Shown: positions 55,505-64,000, counted from the first letter of the stretch. The stretch is 64,000 bases of DNA from JAXGRD01 sp050946655 (GCA_050946655.1 JBMNVE010000002.1:6457-70456), one strand, 5' to 3'. Made by a program: numbers and translations. Notes: generated from the letters alone by a model not told the origin.

Positions 55505-55677
55505 GGCTAAACAGACTACCCAGGTCGTGACCGTTTCGATATCTCGTATCGATCCGCCACGACTACCCGGTAGCCGTTAAGCTTGATTTTCAATTGTCCC
55601 TCACAGCACCGGGAATACCCTGTACAGTCAGCTACTGTGAGAGCTGGTTTACGCACTTTTCTCAAGTGCTAAACCTA
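55505..55677 (-). ncRNA. Structured leader, possible ncRNA or riboregulator
   Basis: This stretch has no gene. Three structured blocks stand in a row on the minus strand: GGTTTA-GCACTT/AAGTGC-TAAACC (55646-55675); CTCACAG/CTGTGAG around GGG-AATA-CCC (55599-55642); and GTCGTG/CACGAC enclosing TCGATA/TATCGA (55524-55565), flanked by GGCTA/TAGCC. The strand is inferred from the gene downstream; no match to a known riboswitch class was recognised. Confidence 0.45.
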
Positions 55678-55687
55678 TTATGGCAAA

Positions 55688-55710
55688 CAAAAAAGACCCT
55701 GTTTAGGGTC
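55688..55710 (-). terminator. Short hairpin terminator
   Basis: GACCCT-AAAC-AGGGTC followed by T6 on minus, second of two tandem terminators after the metalloprotease gene. Confidence 0.65.
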
Positions 55711-55732
55711 CATAAATGTCCGGTTTTTTAAG

Positions 55733-55774
55733 AAAATAAAAGGCCGTTACCAACCACTAAAGTCGATAACGGCC
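55733..55774 (-). terminator. Terminator after the metalloprotease gene
   Basis: GGCCGTTA and TAACGGCC (8 bp) close a 17-nt loop, followed by TTTTATTTT on minus. It ends the restriction-modification operon. Confidence 0.75.
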
Positions 55775-55789
55775 ATTTCATGCGTTTTT

Positions 55790-55815
55790 TATACGGACAT
55801 TATTATGTCCGTATA
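55790..55815. repeat. Perfect 11-bp palindrome with 4-nt centre
   Basis: TATACGGACAT-TATT-ATGTCCGTATA, 12 bp after the metalloprotease stop. It has no T-run on either strand immediately beyond the stem except A-T-rich flanks, so it looks more like a protein-binding site or mRNA-end hairpin. Confidence 0.6.
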
Positions 55816-55826
55816 GGTGCCATTTT

Positions 55827-57686
55827 TTATATTTGTATGTCATATTTTAGAAGATGTTTTCGAACATCCTCTATTTTATTACCCCACTTCGTTAAAAAAG
55901 CGATCTTAATCCTGTTGTGATTATCATTTGCAGGCATCAACTTATGAGGAGCTCGTTCCATCAAAGGCAAACTCAATTGAGGAGGTAGTTCCATTGCAAA
56001 AAGTACTGCAACTATAGTTTCCAAGCTACCAGATTCTCCCGCAAAAATTCTCCGCACCTGCCTCTCATCGATATCGACTCTATCAGCAATCACATTATAC
56101 GATACACCCATGAAATCTTTGCTTGCCTTCATGCAAAATGAGAAGTCGCTGTTAAATGTCGCGGCAACCTTTTCTGCATCAAGAAGATATTGTTCAAGAG
56201 CCTTCTCTTCCTGCTCGGGCATCATTGGCTTTTTACCAGTGTATTGGTAATCAAATTCAAAAGGCGAATGTTCATCTTTATTAAGATAGCATTCTGTGTG
56301 ATAACTTTCGCCATAAGCCTCTGGATTTCTTAATGACAAATCGAAAACAAGAGCACATTCATCCATGTGTCTTCTTGCGTACTCAGTCAGAACTCTATTA
56401 CCATCTAAGTCTTCGGTTATGTACTTCGGACTCTTGAAGACAAAGTGCGATTCTATATATTCATACTTACCGCTTTCAATTTCCTTCCTTGCATAAGTCA
56501 AGGATTGTATAGCTGCATCAAGTTCTCCGATCGTAAAGGTCTGATTCTTTTCTATAGAATCTTTTTTCCATGAGTGTGGACGCACATAATGACCATCGAC
56601 ATAGTTCAGAGAACCTGCAGCATCATGATATCCGGCGTCTATTAATCGAATCTTCGCAGCAGTAAGAGAGACATTATAGAAGGTGCTGATTTCACGAATA
56701 ATCGGTTCCAAGGCATCAAGGTAATCCATCCCTTGACCCTTATACTTTCTAATAAGATTTGAAACGTGCTGCTTAAATCCCGTGAGTGGCATTTGAATGC
56801 GTGGTGTGATTGCATTTGCCTGTCTTTCCATCCATGTAGTAGATTCCCTAGCATCTCCTTGAACTCCACCAGTAACAAGACATCCTATTTGCGAGGCATG
56901 CTCGTTATATAGTCTTTCAAGTTCAAATGCCTTTTTATGCATAAACCAATGAAAGCATTCGTGAATTATTGTATTGTCGAGGTGCCCTAAACTTTTCATA
57001 TAGTTTGCAAAAGGATCAACCATGATGGTCTTACCCTTCACCTCGATTTCTTTCGCTTCTCCTGTCTTTCCATCATAAATCGTAGTTTTATCATCACAAA
57101 AGAAAATACGACCAAATACGGAACCATCTGAAGATAAAGTTTCTCGCCTAACCGTAAGGCCAAAAGCATCTGCTACCTTTAACGGATCCAGATGAATGGG
57201 TGCAGTTATCGCTGCATCAAAACCTGCAGCTTTAAGAAATTTTGTAGCTATATCTTCATACTGCTCTCTTCTCACATAAGGGACCAAAGAGTCATCAAGG
57301 GGATTCTCTTGCTGCGGTTTAGACTGATACTCTTCCGGTTGAGAAAGCTTGCATCCTTCTAAATTCCTTCCCAAATCTCCAGAGCCTGTAAAACTAAACC
57401 ACTTCGTCCCATCTTCCTCACTTTCTCCATATCGATTACTGCGTTCCTGTGCCGTGTAGCAAGCCTCGACAAGAATAGTAAAGGAAATCATGGAACCCGG
57501 GAGATTATCAACATATACACGCTTAACTTCCGCAGACTGCAGGTCTACATAATCAACATGTTCAATATTATAAAGATCTCGTGTCAATTCCTCACGGTGC
57601 CCAATTAGGTAGTTCGATATTGAGTTGAATATATAATTGTCATAGCGCTTACTGACGTAATCCTTGAATGATCTACTTCCTGGCAC
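55827..57686 (-). CDS. ImmA/IrrE-type metalloprotease with C-terminal HTH
   Basis: 619 residues. The zinc site I-I-H-E-C-F-H-W-F-M-H is near residue 242 (HExxH plus a nearby third ligand region), inside an ImmA/IrrE-like domain starting around 150. Residues 270-400 continue with antirestriction/ImmA-type helices; near 535 an XRE-like HTH appears (Y-N-V-I-A-D-R-V-D-I-D-E-R-Q-V-R-R-I-F-A-G). Such proteases cleave repressors in phage and ICE switches or in stress responses. It starts with GTG behind AAGGGAG, 15 bp after the McrC gene, so it belongs to that operon. Confidence 0.75.
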   Translation of the reverse strand: MPGSRSFKDYVSKRYDNYIFNSISNYLIGHREELTRDLYNIEHVDYVDLQSAEVKRVYVDNLPGSMISFTILVEACYTAQERSNRYGESEEDGTKWFSFTGSGDLGRNLEGCKLSQPEEYQSKPQQENPLDDSLVPYVRREQYEDIATKFLKAAGFDAAITAPIHLDPLKVADAFGLTVRRETLSSDGSVFGRIFFCDDKTTIYDGKTGEAKEIEVKGKTIMVDPFANYMKSLGHLDNTIIHECFHWFMHKKAFELERLYNEHASQIGCLVTGGVQGDARESTTWMERQANAITPRIQMPLTGFKQHVSNLIRKYKGQGMDYLDALEPIIREISTFYNVSLTAAKIRLIDAGYHDAAGSLNYVDGHYVRPHSWKKDSIEKNQTFTIGELDAAIQSLTYARKEIESGKYEYIESHFVFKSPKYITEDLDGNRVLTEYARRHMDECALVFDLSLRNPEAYGESYHTECYLNKDEHSPFEFDYQYTGKKPMMPEQEEKALEQYLLDAEKVAATFNSDFSFCMKASKDFMGVSYNVIADRVDIDERQVRRIFAGESGSLETIVAVLFAMELPPQLSLPLMERAPHKLMPANDNHNRIKIAFLTKWGNKIEDVRKHLLKYDIQI

Positions 57687-57701
57687 AGTATTCTCCCTTC
57701 G

Positions 57702-58826
57702 CTAACCGTTTGCTTTCCCTTTTCCTTTGATATATCCCTTCTCAAATTTCTCAAGAAAGGTTAACAAATCTTCTTCTATGTCTCGCCACTCCGTATCGAG
57801 ATTGATTGTTTTTACAATGATGTTAGAATCCTGGATTGCAAACATCTTCCCGTTAGCAATATCATTATTCACCATCGGGTAAATCAATGCGCCCATCTTA
57901 TCGCCTTTAAACTCACTATCGATGAGATATCCCCGCACCTGATTAAGATGTCCGGTACGCGCTCTCTCATCATCCGAGTTCATATATGCGTTAACAAATG
58001 TCTTCTCGTAATATTTTGCATCGAATATCAGCTGCAGGTTCAGTTCCTTATTTTCGATAACAATATCCGTTCTCCTGTCTCCAGGACTATCCTCAACATC
58101 GAAGAAATCACCCCATATTTTATCAGCATTCTCATCCAGATGCCAATTAATCTTTGGTGCGTGTACACGATATTTCTTTCTATCGAGATGCGTCTTATAG
58201 AAGTTCAAGACGAACATCTCAAAGACCTTATGCATCTGCTCCTGGCGGTAGAAATCCTTAAATGTATCCTTGCCATATTCCTCGCTGACTACAGTGTTGT
58301 CATATAGCATTGTGGCAATATTGATGAGCAGCTTATAAGTGATGTTGTTCCTGTTGAATATGAGTTTCTGGCGATTCTCTTTTGTGGGTGGTAAGGAACC
58401 AATCCCACCAAAGAAAGCACTCTCTTTTTTCAGTTCTCGCTTTGTGAGTTTGTCCACGTTCGGGTTTTTGATGAGAGAATCTATGGTGTACTTAAGAATC
58501 TGATTGAAGATATCGTCAGTTGAGTATTCGTCATATGTGCAAATCAAGTGCTTACGCTGCATTGTTAGCTTACTCATGCTTTCCTGCACTTCAATCTTTC
58601 CACGCAGAGTTGACAGTTCTTCCGTTTTTTCAATGTATGATCTATGGAATCCGGAACGAATAAGTTTTCCAATTCCATAGGCATATACACGCGCAAGAAG
58701 ATTGTAGGCATCATCATAATCGTCTGTGCCCACCTTAACGTCATCTACGACCGCTAACACATTCCACGCATAGCAGAGCATATAGAACAGATTTTTAATT
58801 GGAATCGGTGTTTTCCTATCGCTCAT
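57702..58826 (-). CDS. McrC-like restriction nuclease subunit
   Basis: 374 residues of the 5-methylcytosine restriction McrBC family, subunit C. I-P-I-K-N-L-F-Y-M-L-C-Y-A-W at 8-21 is the typical start; the PD-(D/E)XK core is R-R-T-D-I-V near 248 and F-D-A-K-Y-Y near 266. It cuts DNA when driven by the McrB motor. ATG is one base after the McrB stop, with the ribosome site in the McrB gene's last codons. Confidence 0.87.
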   Translation of the reverse strand: MSDRKTPIPIKNLFYMLCYAWNVLAVVDDVKVGTDDYDDAYNLLARVYAYGIGKLIRSGFHRSYIEKTEELSTLRGKIEVQESMSKLTMQRKHLICTYDEYSTDDIFNQILKYTIDSLIKNPNVDKLTKRELKKESAFFGGIGSLPPTKENRQKLIFNRNNITYKLLINIATMLYDNTVVSEEYGKDTFKDFYRQEQMHKVFEMFVLNFYKTHLDRKKYRVHAPKINWHLDENADKIWGDFFDVEDSPGDRRTDIVIENKELNLQLIFDAKYYEKTFVNAYMNSDDERARTGHLNQVRGYLIDSEFKGDKMGALIYPMVNNDIANGKMFAIQDSNIIVKTINLDTEWRDIEEDLLTFLEKFEKGYIKGKGKANG

Positions 58827-58827
58827 A

Positions 58828-61386
58828 TTACTCCTTCACCAACTTCTCCTTACAGTCATCTGCCTTGTTCTTATCATCCCACCAATACTCATCTAGGAGC
58901 GGAGAAACTTCGTATTTGATAATCGTGTCATACCACTCCTGATCCGACTGTCCATCAACGGGCGGATTACAGAAATAGCTGTGCCCAATGCAGAAGCCCT
59001 TCCCGAGACCGGAAGTCTCTTCATCAGCAATCTTGGCATTTAGGTCTTTGAATCTATCAATAACCTTGTTAACAACATTACTGTCTTTAATATAATCCTC
59101 AATATATTTCTTGAACGAAGGCTTATCAAAGGCTGGCTCTACATCAAAGAAAGAGAATCTTCTTCTCAGTGCGTAATCCATCATTGCAAGGCTTCGGTCA
59201 GCTGTATTCATCATGCCTATGAGATACACATTCTCCGGCACATAGAATTGCTCATTCCTATACGCAAGAGTTATCTGGTTGTCTTCCCCGCGCTTATCTC
59301 CTTCGATAAGCATCATAAGTTCACCAAAAATCTTACTGAGATTTCCACGGTTAATCTCATCGATGATGAAGAAGTATTTGTGATCACTATCCTTTCTTGC
59401 TTTCTCACAGAAGTTATAGAACACGCCAGTCTTCAGTTCAAAACCATCATCCGTAGGCTTGTATCCCATGATGAAATCTTCATAGCTATAATTCTGGTGG
59501 AATTGGACAACCTCTATGTATTTATCGCTCTTAGAACCGATGACGGAATAGGCAAACCTCTTGGCCAAGAAAGTTTTACCCACACCTGGCGCACCCTGGA
59601 GGATTACATTCTTCTTATACATCATGAGCTTGTAGAGATCATCATACTCATCCGCATCAAAGAACACTTTCTTTAGGAAGTCATCCTTGCCGTATGGTTC
59701 AGCGACTTCCTCCTGTTCTTCCTCCTCATAGTCTTCATAGATATCGTTCAAGTACTTCTCGTACCATTTCATTGAACTGCCCAGGTATCTGTTTCTTATA
59801 GCCTCGTTAACTTCTGCAAAATCATGATGCCCACGGATTATATCTTTGATGTCTAAATATGTATCAAGGTCTGTAATCTCGAAAAGACTCTCTAACTCCG
59901 GATACTCTATGATATCCATACGCTTGCACACTTCTTTAAGCGCATGGCAGTTATTGCTGATAGTCGACTGTGTGGGAGCGCTTCCACTAGTAGTCACTTG
60001 GAGTGACATCCACTCTCTGAACCGCTGTTCATTCTCTTCCACATCTACGGATATGTTGCTCTCTTCGTCCTCCGGCGTTTGATTGTTTGCACAATACGTC
60101 CAGAATATATGACTAAATAGGACATTTGATATCCCACACTCAGATGCAAAATCCTTCATTTGGCTCATGCGTTCAAGCGAGTTCTCTTCTGGCTTAATAC
60201 CAATCGTTGTTAGCACATTTCTTTGCGCATTATCTCCGAAGATAGGTGGGAATGCTTCTGGGCGAATGATCTGATAATACTTCAGAAACCACACACGATT
60301 GATATTACCACCGGTAACATCAAACAGTTTTTTATACAATTCGAAGTAGTCCTTTCTATCATCGAGAGGACTATATGACATTACTATTTTGGCCCCTTCT
60401 ACAAGTTCGTCTCTTATTTGTGCGCCATATTCGATAGCCTCATCATCGGACAATTCTTCCTTACGTCCTTTCACCCAGCCATAAAGTTTTTTATTAAAAT
60501 AGAGGCCGTATTTGGCTGCAGTGCCACCTCCAATACCGCCAAACAAACGTGTGCCTTCTTTGTTGTATTCAAGTTCATAACAAAGATTGTCTTTATTATC
60601 GTCATTTAAGAATATACCACGCAGTAAATCAATGCCTTCAAGGGCCTCCAACTTTTCAGGAGCATACCTATTGAGAAATTTATTCCGATAAGTATCTGCT
60701 TCATCATCATAGTTCGGGAACTCGAGTGCCTTTTCTCTAAACCATTGAGGCGAATATTGCTCTGTACTCTCATCTTCACTCACTTCAATATGTTCATTCA
60801 ACTCTGTCACAGGGCCGGTATGCAACCACTCGCAGTTATCAAGATAAAAGTAAATCAATTCCCGTCTAAAAGCACACGCATATTCACCACGGCCTTTATT
60901 TTGTTGTGCGAACCCATTTTTAATTGCTTGTGCTATTGTCTCAATCTTAATCTGCTTGGAAATTGGCGTCTCTTCCGAAGCCGCATTTGATTCAGCTAAT
61001 TTCCACGCACAAAAGACTACAACCTCTTCGTTTTTATATACACCAAGAGATACAGCCTTATTGCCCTTTCGGTTTTCGTTATATGCATAATTAAGGTATT
61101 TCACTTTCTGCTGAATCCGTTGCTCATTCATAAGAGCGTTTCGACCACCTGGGGTAGTGCCTTTCGCGCAGATTATCACTGAACTAGATGTTGCACTATC
61201 AGAAATATTAGCACGAAAAACCTCTGGCAACTCCGAACTTACACTTTCAACTGAAACAGTTTTGTCATAACATTCAAAAGCTGCCTGAAGTTCCCTCTTT
61301 ACCTCTTCATTGCTCAAGGCCATTCCTCGATTGTACTCAGCTGTAACTATATCGCCATTAGCTGTCGCATACTTGTATTCTGGCAT
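58828..61386 (-). CDS. McrB-like AAA+ motor/specificity subunit
   Basis: About 852 residues from M-P-E-Y-K-Y. The C-terminal AAA+ motor has Walker A G-A-P-G-V-G-K-T near 596, Walker B F-F-I-I-D-E-I-N-R-G-N near 674 and the McrB signature M-N-T-A-D-R-S near 723. Residues 1-450 are a target-recognition region not recognised in detail; it includes a R-G-I-F-type segment near 260. The ATG at 61386 has GGAGG before it; a further upstream start at 61410 is only the open frame. Confidence 0.87.
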   Translation of the reverse strand: MPEYKYATANGDIVTAEYNRGMALSNEEVKRELQAAFECYDKTVSVESVSSELPEVFRANISDSATSSSVIICAKGTTPGGRNALMNEQRIQQKVKYLNYAYNENRKGNKAVSLGVYKNEEVVVFCAWKLAESNAASEETPISKQIKIETIAQAIKNGFAQQNKGRGEYACAFRRELIYFYLDNCEWLHTGPVTELNEHIEVSEDESTEQYSPQWFREKALEFPNYDDEADTYRNKFLNRYAPEKLEALEGIDLLRGIFLNDDNKDNLCYELEYNKEGTRLFGGIGGGTAAKYGLYFNKKLYGWVKGRKEELSDDEAIEYGAQIRDELVEGAKIVMSYSPLDDRKDYFELYKKLFDVTGGNINRVWFLKYYQIIRPEAFPPIFGDNAQRNVLTTIGIKPEENSLERMSQMKDFASECGISNVLFSHIFWTYCANNQTPEDEESNISVDVEENEQRFREWMSLQVTTSGSAPTQSTISNNCHALKEVCKRMDIIEYPELESLFEITDLDTYLDIKDIIRGHHDFAEVNEAIRNRYLGSSMKWYEKYLNDIYEDYEEEEQEEVAEPYGKDDFLKKVFFDADEYDDLYKLMMYKKNVILQGAPGVGKTFLAKRFAYSVIGSKSDKYIEVVQFHQNYSYEDFIMGYKPTDDGFELKTGVFYNFCEKARKDSDHKYFFIIDEINRGNLSKIFGELMMLIEGDKRGEDNQITLAYRNEQFYVPENVYLIGMMNTADRSLAMMDYALRRRFSFFDVEPAFDKPSFKKYIEDYIKDSNVVNKVIDRFKDLNAKIADEETSGLGKGFCIGHSYFCNPPVDGQSDQEWYDTIIKYEVSPLLDEYWWDDKNKADDCKEKLVKE

Positions 61387-61409
61387 CTTTAACCCTCCTT
61401 CGTTGACCA

Positions 61410-62468
61410 TTATTTCGAAAAGTATTGATGCTGTATTGCTTCAGCAACTATCTGCGCCATTTTTACAGGAACCGCATTCCCTACTTGTCTCCACTGGTCT
61501 CTAAAATCTCCACAAAACTCATAATTGTCATCAAATGTTTGTATTCTTTTTATCTCTGATATTCTTAGGAACCTATTTCTCCAATGAAATGGCCCCATGT
61601 TATTCGAAAAACTTGCTTGTATTGTCCAAGATGGTTTATCAGGAGATAACTTTAATAAAAACGACCAGTACCTTGATCTCCACTTGAATATTGGATTTGG
61701 ATAGCCTCTTTCTTCTGTAAAGAACAGATAGTTATCTCCTGGCGGAACAAGCTTTAAAAGGTCTTTATGTTTTGATCCTGCTTGCATGTCTTTGTCTTCT
61801 GGTAGTGGGTAGTCTAAGTCTCCAATTGCCTGCTTGCAAGTAACCCACGGTAACTTTCCATCGGTTTCAGTTTTTTTTGCACTATCGGGGTCAAAGTGCG
61901 TTTCTTCCGGGAAAATAAATTTATTCCCATAGTCTCGTCTCACTCCAACACAAATGAATCTCTCTCTCTTCTGTGGTACCCCATAGTTTGCAGTATTCAC
62001 GACTTTGTATGTAATATCATAACCATATTCTTCTGTCCTCTCCTTAAGTAACTCGAAGGCTGCTTTATGTGGTTTATAAACAAAACCAAATACATTTTCA
62101 AAGAAGAACACCTTTGGCCTTATTTCATCCAAAGCCCTAAAGTATTCGTAGAGTGTGAACGAGTTTTCATCTTCAAGTGCTCGTTTCTTTTCTGTTCTAT
62201 AAAAGCGTGATTTAGAATATGCCGGGCAAGGCGGCCCTCCAACAAGGACATCAATATCACTTTTTTCAAGGCCTATTTTTGCAAGTTGTGCGTCATAGTC
62301 TATCTGCCTAATATCATCACACACAACTAGATCCCCTACTTTATTTTTTTTAAGCGTCTGACATGCTGGCTTCCAAAAGTCAGTAGAGAAGCAAATTCTA
62401 AAGCCTGCGTTTTTGAAACCGCAATCAATTCCGCCTCCGCCTGAAAAAATACTCAATACATTTGACAT
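61410..62468 (-). CDS. DNA (cytosine-5) methyltransferase, second of a tandem pair
   Basis: 352 residues, complete C5 set: motif I I-F-S-G-G-G-G near 7, motif IV G-G-P-P-C-P-A-Y-S near 75, motif VI F-F-E-N-V near 122, motif VIII Q-K-R-E-R near 165 and motif X Q-V-G-N-A-V-P near 332. The TRD is short. It shares one base with the stop of the first methyltransferase (TAATG). Two m5C enzymes in a row are expected when the target is asymmetric, one per strand. Confidence 0.9.
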   Translation of the reverse strand: MSNVLSIFSGGGGIDCGFKNAGFRICFSTDFWKPACQTLKKNKVGDLVVCDDIRQIDYDAQLAKIGLEKSDIDVLVGGPPCPAYSKSRFYRTEKKRALEDENSFTLYEYFRALDEIRPKVFFFENVFGFVYKPHKAAFELLKERTEEYGYDITYKVVNTANYGVPQKRERFICVGVRRDYGNKFIFPEETHFDPDSAKKTETDGKLPWVTCKQAIGDLDYPLPEDKDMQAGSKHKDLLKLVPPGDNYLFFTEERGYPNPIFKWRSRYWSFLLKLSPDKPSWTIQASFSNNMGPFHWRNRFLRISEIKRIQTFDDNYEFCGDFRDQWRQVGNAVPVKMAQIVAEAIQHQYFSK

Positions 62469-63529
62469 TATTCTAAACTCTCCTTTAAAAACTCTATCAT
62501 TGCTTTACCCATTAAGCACGGAACTGCATTTCCTATTTGCTTTTGAACTGATCTTCTAGTTCCACAGAATTTATAGCCTTTAGGAAATGTTTGTATTGCT
62601 GCTGCTTCCGGTGCACGCAATCTTCTATTGTCCCAATGAAAAGGACCAACCCAAGGTCCCGGTTGTGCCGTAATTGTCCATGACGGCAAGTCCGGTGAAA
62701 GTTTTAGGAGGAAACTCCAAAACCTTTTATCGGCCTCAAACTTTGGATTAGGGTATCCAGCCCAAGCAGTTAAAGCCTTGTAGTTTTGTCCAGGCGGCAC
62801 CTCACACAAATCATCATAATAGGTTCCACCTTTGGTAACTTCGTATTCCTCGAAATACTCATCGCCGTCAAAACCTTTCATTACTTCTCCAACCGTCACA
62901 TATGGCTTAAGACCAAGTTTCTCAACTTGCTCTGGGTTTCCATGTGTTTTTTCAGGCTGTTCTCTTTTAAATTCCCCAGTTGTTCCTATAATAAATATGC
63001 GCTTTCTTTTTTGAGGAACACCATAATCAAGAGCGTTGGCTCTAACTATGGTAGTTTTGTACCCACACTCCTCGGCTATCTCTATGAATTTCTCAGCAAT
63101 CATTCTGTTGGTAGGGTGAAGTAAACTCTCTACATTCTCAAATACAAAACCGTCCGGTCTAATATCTGTTACCACCCTTAAATATTCATCAACGAGAGTG
63201 GCTCTCGGATCATTTATTCCTTTCCGCACGTTATTCCCAACCCAGTAACCCGCTTTTGAAAACGGCTGACAAGGCGCACCGCCAATTACAATAAATTTTT
63301 TTGCTTTTTGCTTTTTTACAATATCTGCGAATACGCTGCTTTCGATTTGATGAAGATCACCCTCTATAATCTCTGTTTTTCCAAAATACTCCTCATTTTC
63401 TCTAAGCGTCTGTATGCAATCACTATCAAAATCTGTGCTTGATACTACAGGTATTCCAGCCATAGTGCTTGCAATATCCAAACCTCCAGCACCAGAGAAA
63501 AGACTTACTGCTACAATTTCTTTGTCCAT
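62468..63529 (-). CDS. DNA (cytosine-5) methyltransferase, first of a tandem pair
   Basis: 353 residues: motif I L-F-S-G-A-G-G-L-D at 9-17, motif IV G-G-A-P-C-Q-P-F-S near 80, motif VI F-E-N-V near 135, motif VIII Q-K-R-K-R near 172, motif X Q-I-G-N-A-V-P near 332. Its TRD shares W-S-F-L-L-K-L-S-P-D with the second enzyme, indicating paralogy. AGGAG precedes the ATG, 34 bp after the HTH gene. Confidence 0.9.
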   Translation of the reverse strand: MDKEIVAVSLFSGAGGLDIASTMAGIPVVSSTDFDSDCIQTLRENEEYFGKTEIIEGDLHQIESSVFADIVKKQKAKKFIVIGGAPCQPFSKAGYWVGNNVRKGINDPRATLVDEYLRVVTDIRPDGFVFENVESLLHPTNRMIAEKFIEIAEECGYKTTIVRANALDYGVPQKRKRIFIIGTTGEFKREQPEKTHGNPEQVEKLGLKPYVTVGEVMKGFDGDEYFEEYEVTKGGTYYDDLCEVPPGQNYKALTAWAGYPNPKFEADKRFWSFLLKLSPDLPSWTITAQPGPWVGPFHWDNRRLRAPEAAAIQTFPKGYKFCGTRRSVQKQIGNAVPCLMGKAMIEFLKESLE

Positions 63530-63563
63530 TTAATTCTCCTAAAATATAAAATAGTGGGCATGG

Positions 63564-63752
63564 TTATAATGCACTTTTCCCACTTTTAATCCATTCATCT
63601 ATCTCTGACAACCTAAATTTCCACTGCCGTCCAATTTTCTGTGCAGGGATGTCAGTTTTCTTTATCCAATTTCTTATAGTGTCTTTGTTGACGCCAAGAT
63701 ACGAAGCTACTTCTGCAATATTTACCCAGGGTTCTTTTACTGACTGTGTCAT
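63564..63752 (-). CDS. Small HTH (excisionase/MerR-like) regulator
   Basis: 62 residues, one winged-helix of the HTH_17/excisionase kind: V-N-I-A-E-V-A-S-Y-L-G-V-N-K-D-T-I-R-N-W then K-I-G-R-Q-W-K-F. It is the first gene of the restriction-modification operon and probably its controller. AGGAGGTG stands before the ATG. Confidence 0.8.
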   Translation of the reverse strand: MTQSVKEPWVNIAEVASYLGVNKDTIRNWIKKTDIPAQKIGRQWKFRLSEIDEWIKSGKSAL

Positions 63753-63776
63753 TTGGCACCTCCTAATACGCTTACT

Positions 63777-63805
63777 ATTTTACATTGATTTTTACGAATA
63801 AGCAA
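63777..63805 (-). promoter_or_regulatory. Promoter of the restriction-modification operon
   Basis: On minus: TTGCTT (63800-63805), 17 bp, TAAAAT (63777-63782), 24 bases before the HTH-gene ATG. Confidence 0.7.
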
Positions 63806-63980
63806 GTATTAGCATTCTTACCCTTTGTTTTATATGAATAAATATGATTTACATGTATATATCGATGAATTGACATAGTGTAAAGTTAGAGTGGGAAAAT
63901 AAACAAAAAAAGAAATAAGAGCAAAACCTTTATGATATGATTAATTATCACCAAAAAACATATGAAAAAGGAGTGCTCTT

Positions 63981-64000
63981 ATGAAAAACATTATACTATC
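63981..64000 (+). CDS. 5' end of a rightward gene leaving the window
   Basis: ATG followed by K-N-I-I-L codons, with AAAGGAG seven bases upstream and an A+T-rich leader of about 220 bp. Only six codons are visible. It may be an insertion-sequence gene or another phage gene; nothing decides this. Confidence 0.35.

Larger units (their letters stand above)
16625..64000. mobile_element. Serine-recombinase prophage inserted in comF (right end outside window)
   Basis: From the comF break onward the window holds a complete leftward HK97-type siphovirus gene set: integration, lysis, tail, head, packaging, DNA modification, replication, regulation and restriction-modification cargo. The left junction lies between about 16615 and 16680. 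No second comF fragment appears before base 64000, so the element is more than 47 kb long or a further insertion lies beyond the edge. Structural and replication genes all look full length, consistent with an intact or recently intact phage. Confidence 0.85.

Noticed and set aside
55503..55580. A 25-codon plus-strand frame M-A-K-Q-T-T-Q-V-V-T
   Set aside because: It has no good ribosome site in front, stops quickly and lies in the structured region; it could be a recombinase N-terminal relic, but there is no support beyond the first residues.
1..64000. CRISPR arrays, rRNA and tRNA genes
   Set aside because: No regularly spaced repeats of CRISPR type, no rRNA segments and no tRNA-like cloverleaf were noticed on either strand.

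Overview
The window looks like a chromosome segment of an anaerobic member of the Clostridia (Bacillota) with roughly balanced G+C. Evidence for this is the hpf-cdaA-cdaR-glmM-glmS order, a raiA-type RNA between comF and hpf, and Firmicutes-style Shine-Dalgarno sites in front of nearly every gene. A species cannot be named from sequence reading alone.

Host part (1 to about 16.6 kb). A partial alpha/beta hydrolase and a convergent CCA-adding enzyme are followed by an NhaC-type antiporter, a small thioredoxin-reductase-like flavoprotein, glutamyl-tRNA synthetase behind a near-consensus promoter, and a CapA-like membrane-anchored protein. A long leftward operon then runs hpf, cdaA, cdaR, glmM, glmS, ahcY, an aminotransferase and a QueG-like Fe-S protein. 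It joins ribosome hibernation, c-di-AMP synthesis and its regulator, UDP-GlcNAc precursor synthesis and S-adenosylhomocysteine recycling.

Prophage (about 16.6 kb to beyond the right edge). Only the 3' end of comF remains at 16.48-16.63 kb, so the element interrupts comF. Two tandem serine recombinases sit at the junction with a SHOCT protein and an HTH/zinc-finger protein. Then, all leftward, come lysis genes (endolysin, holin), tail fibre/baseplate, Tal, Dit, tape measure, tail chaperones, tail tube, head-tail connectors, HK97-type capsid, ClpP-like protease, portal and large terminase. Next is an accessory block (DUF5049, DUF4314, virulence-type protein, C5 methyltransferase, ParB-methyltransferase fusion, shortened SAM synthetase), the small terminase, HNH nuclease and an ArpU-like regulator. 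The replication module follows (helicase, VRR-NUC, primase-helicase, family A polymerase, DUF2815, DUF2800 and small proteins) with a sigma-like regulator. It is a cos/HK97-style siphovirus prophage.

Cargo. The far right carries an HTH protein, two tandem m5C methyltransferases, a McrB-like ATPase and a McrC-like nuclease, an arrangement like the LlaJI restriction-modification system, followed by an ImmA/IrrE-type metalloprotease. A lone rightward gene inside the replication module encodes an endonuclease III-like protein with a C-terminal four-cysteine cluster.

Most interesting signals: (i) a repeated bipartite element, TTGCTCA-N14-GTCCTTTGA, in four copies with invariant spacing at the heads of three phage operons, whose flanking arms can form stems of different sequence, which points to a cis-acting RNA; (ii) the LlaJI-like system with an added metalloprotease; (iii) the isolated glycosylase-like gene; (iv) a multi-hairpin region of about 170 nt before the phage sigma-like gene; (v) four real small genes of 37 to 57 codons overlapping their neighbours.
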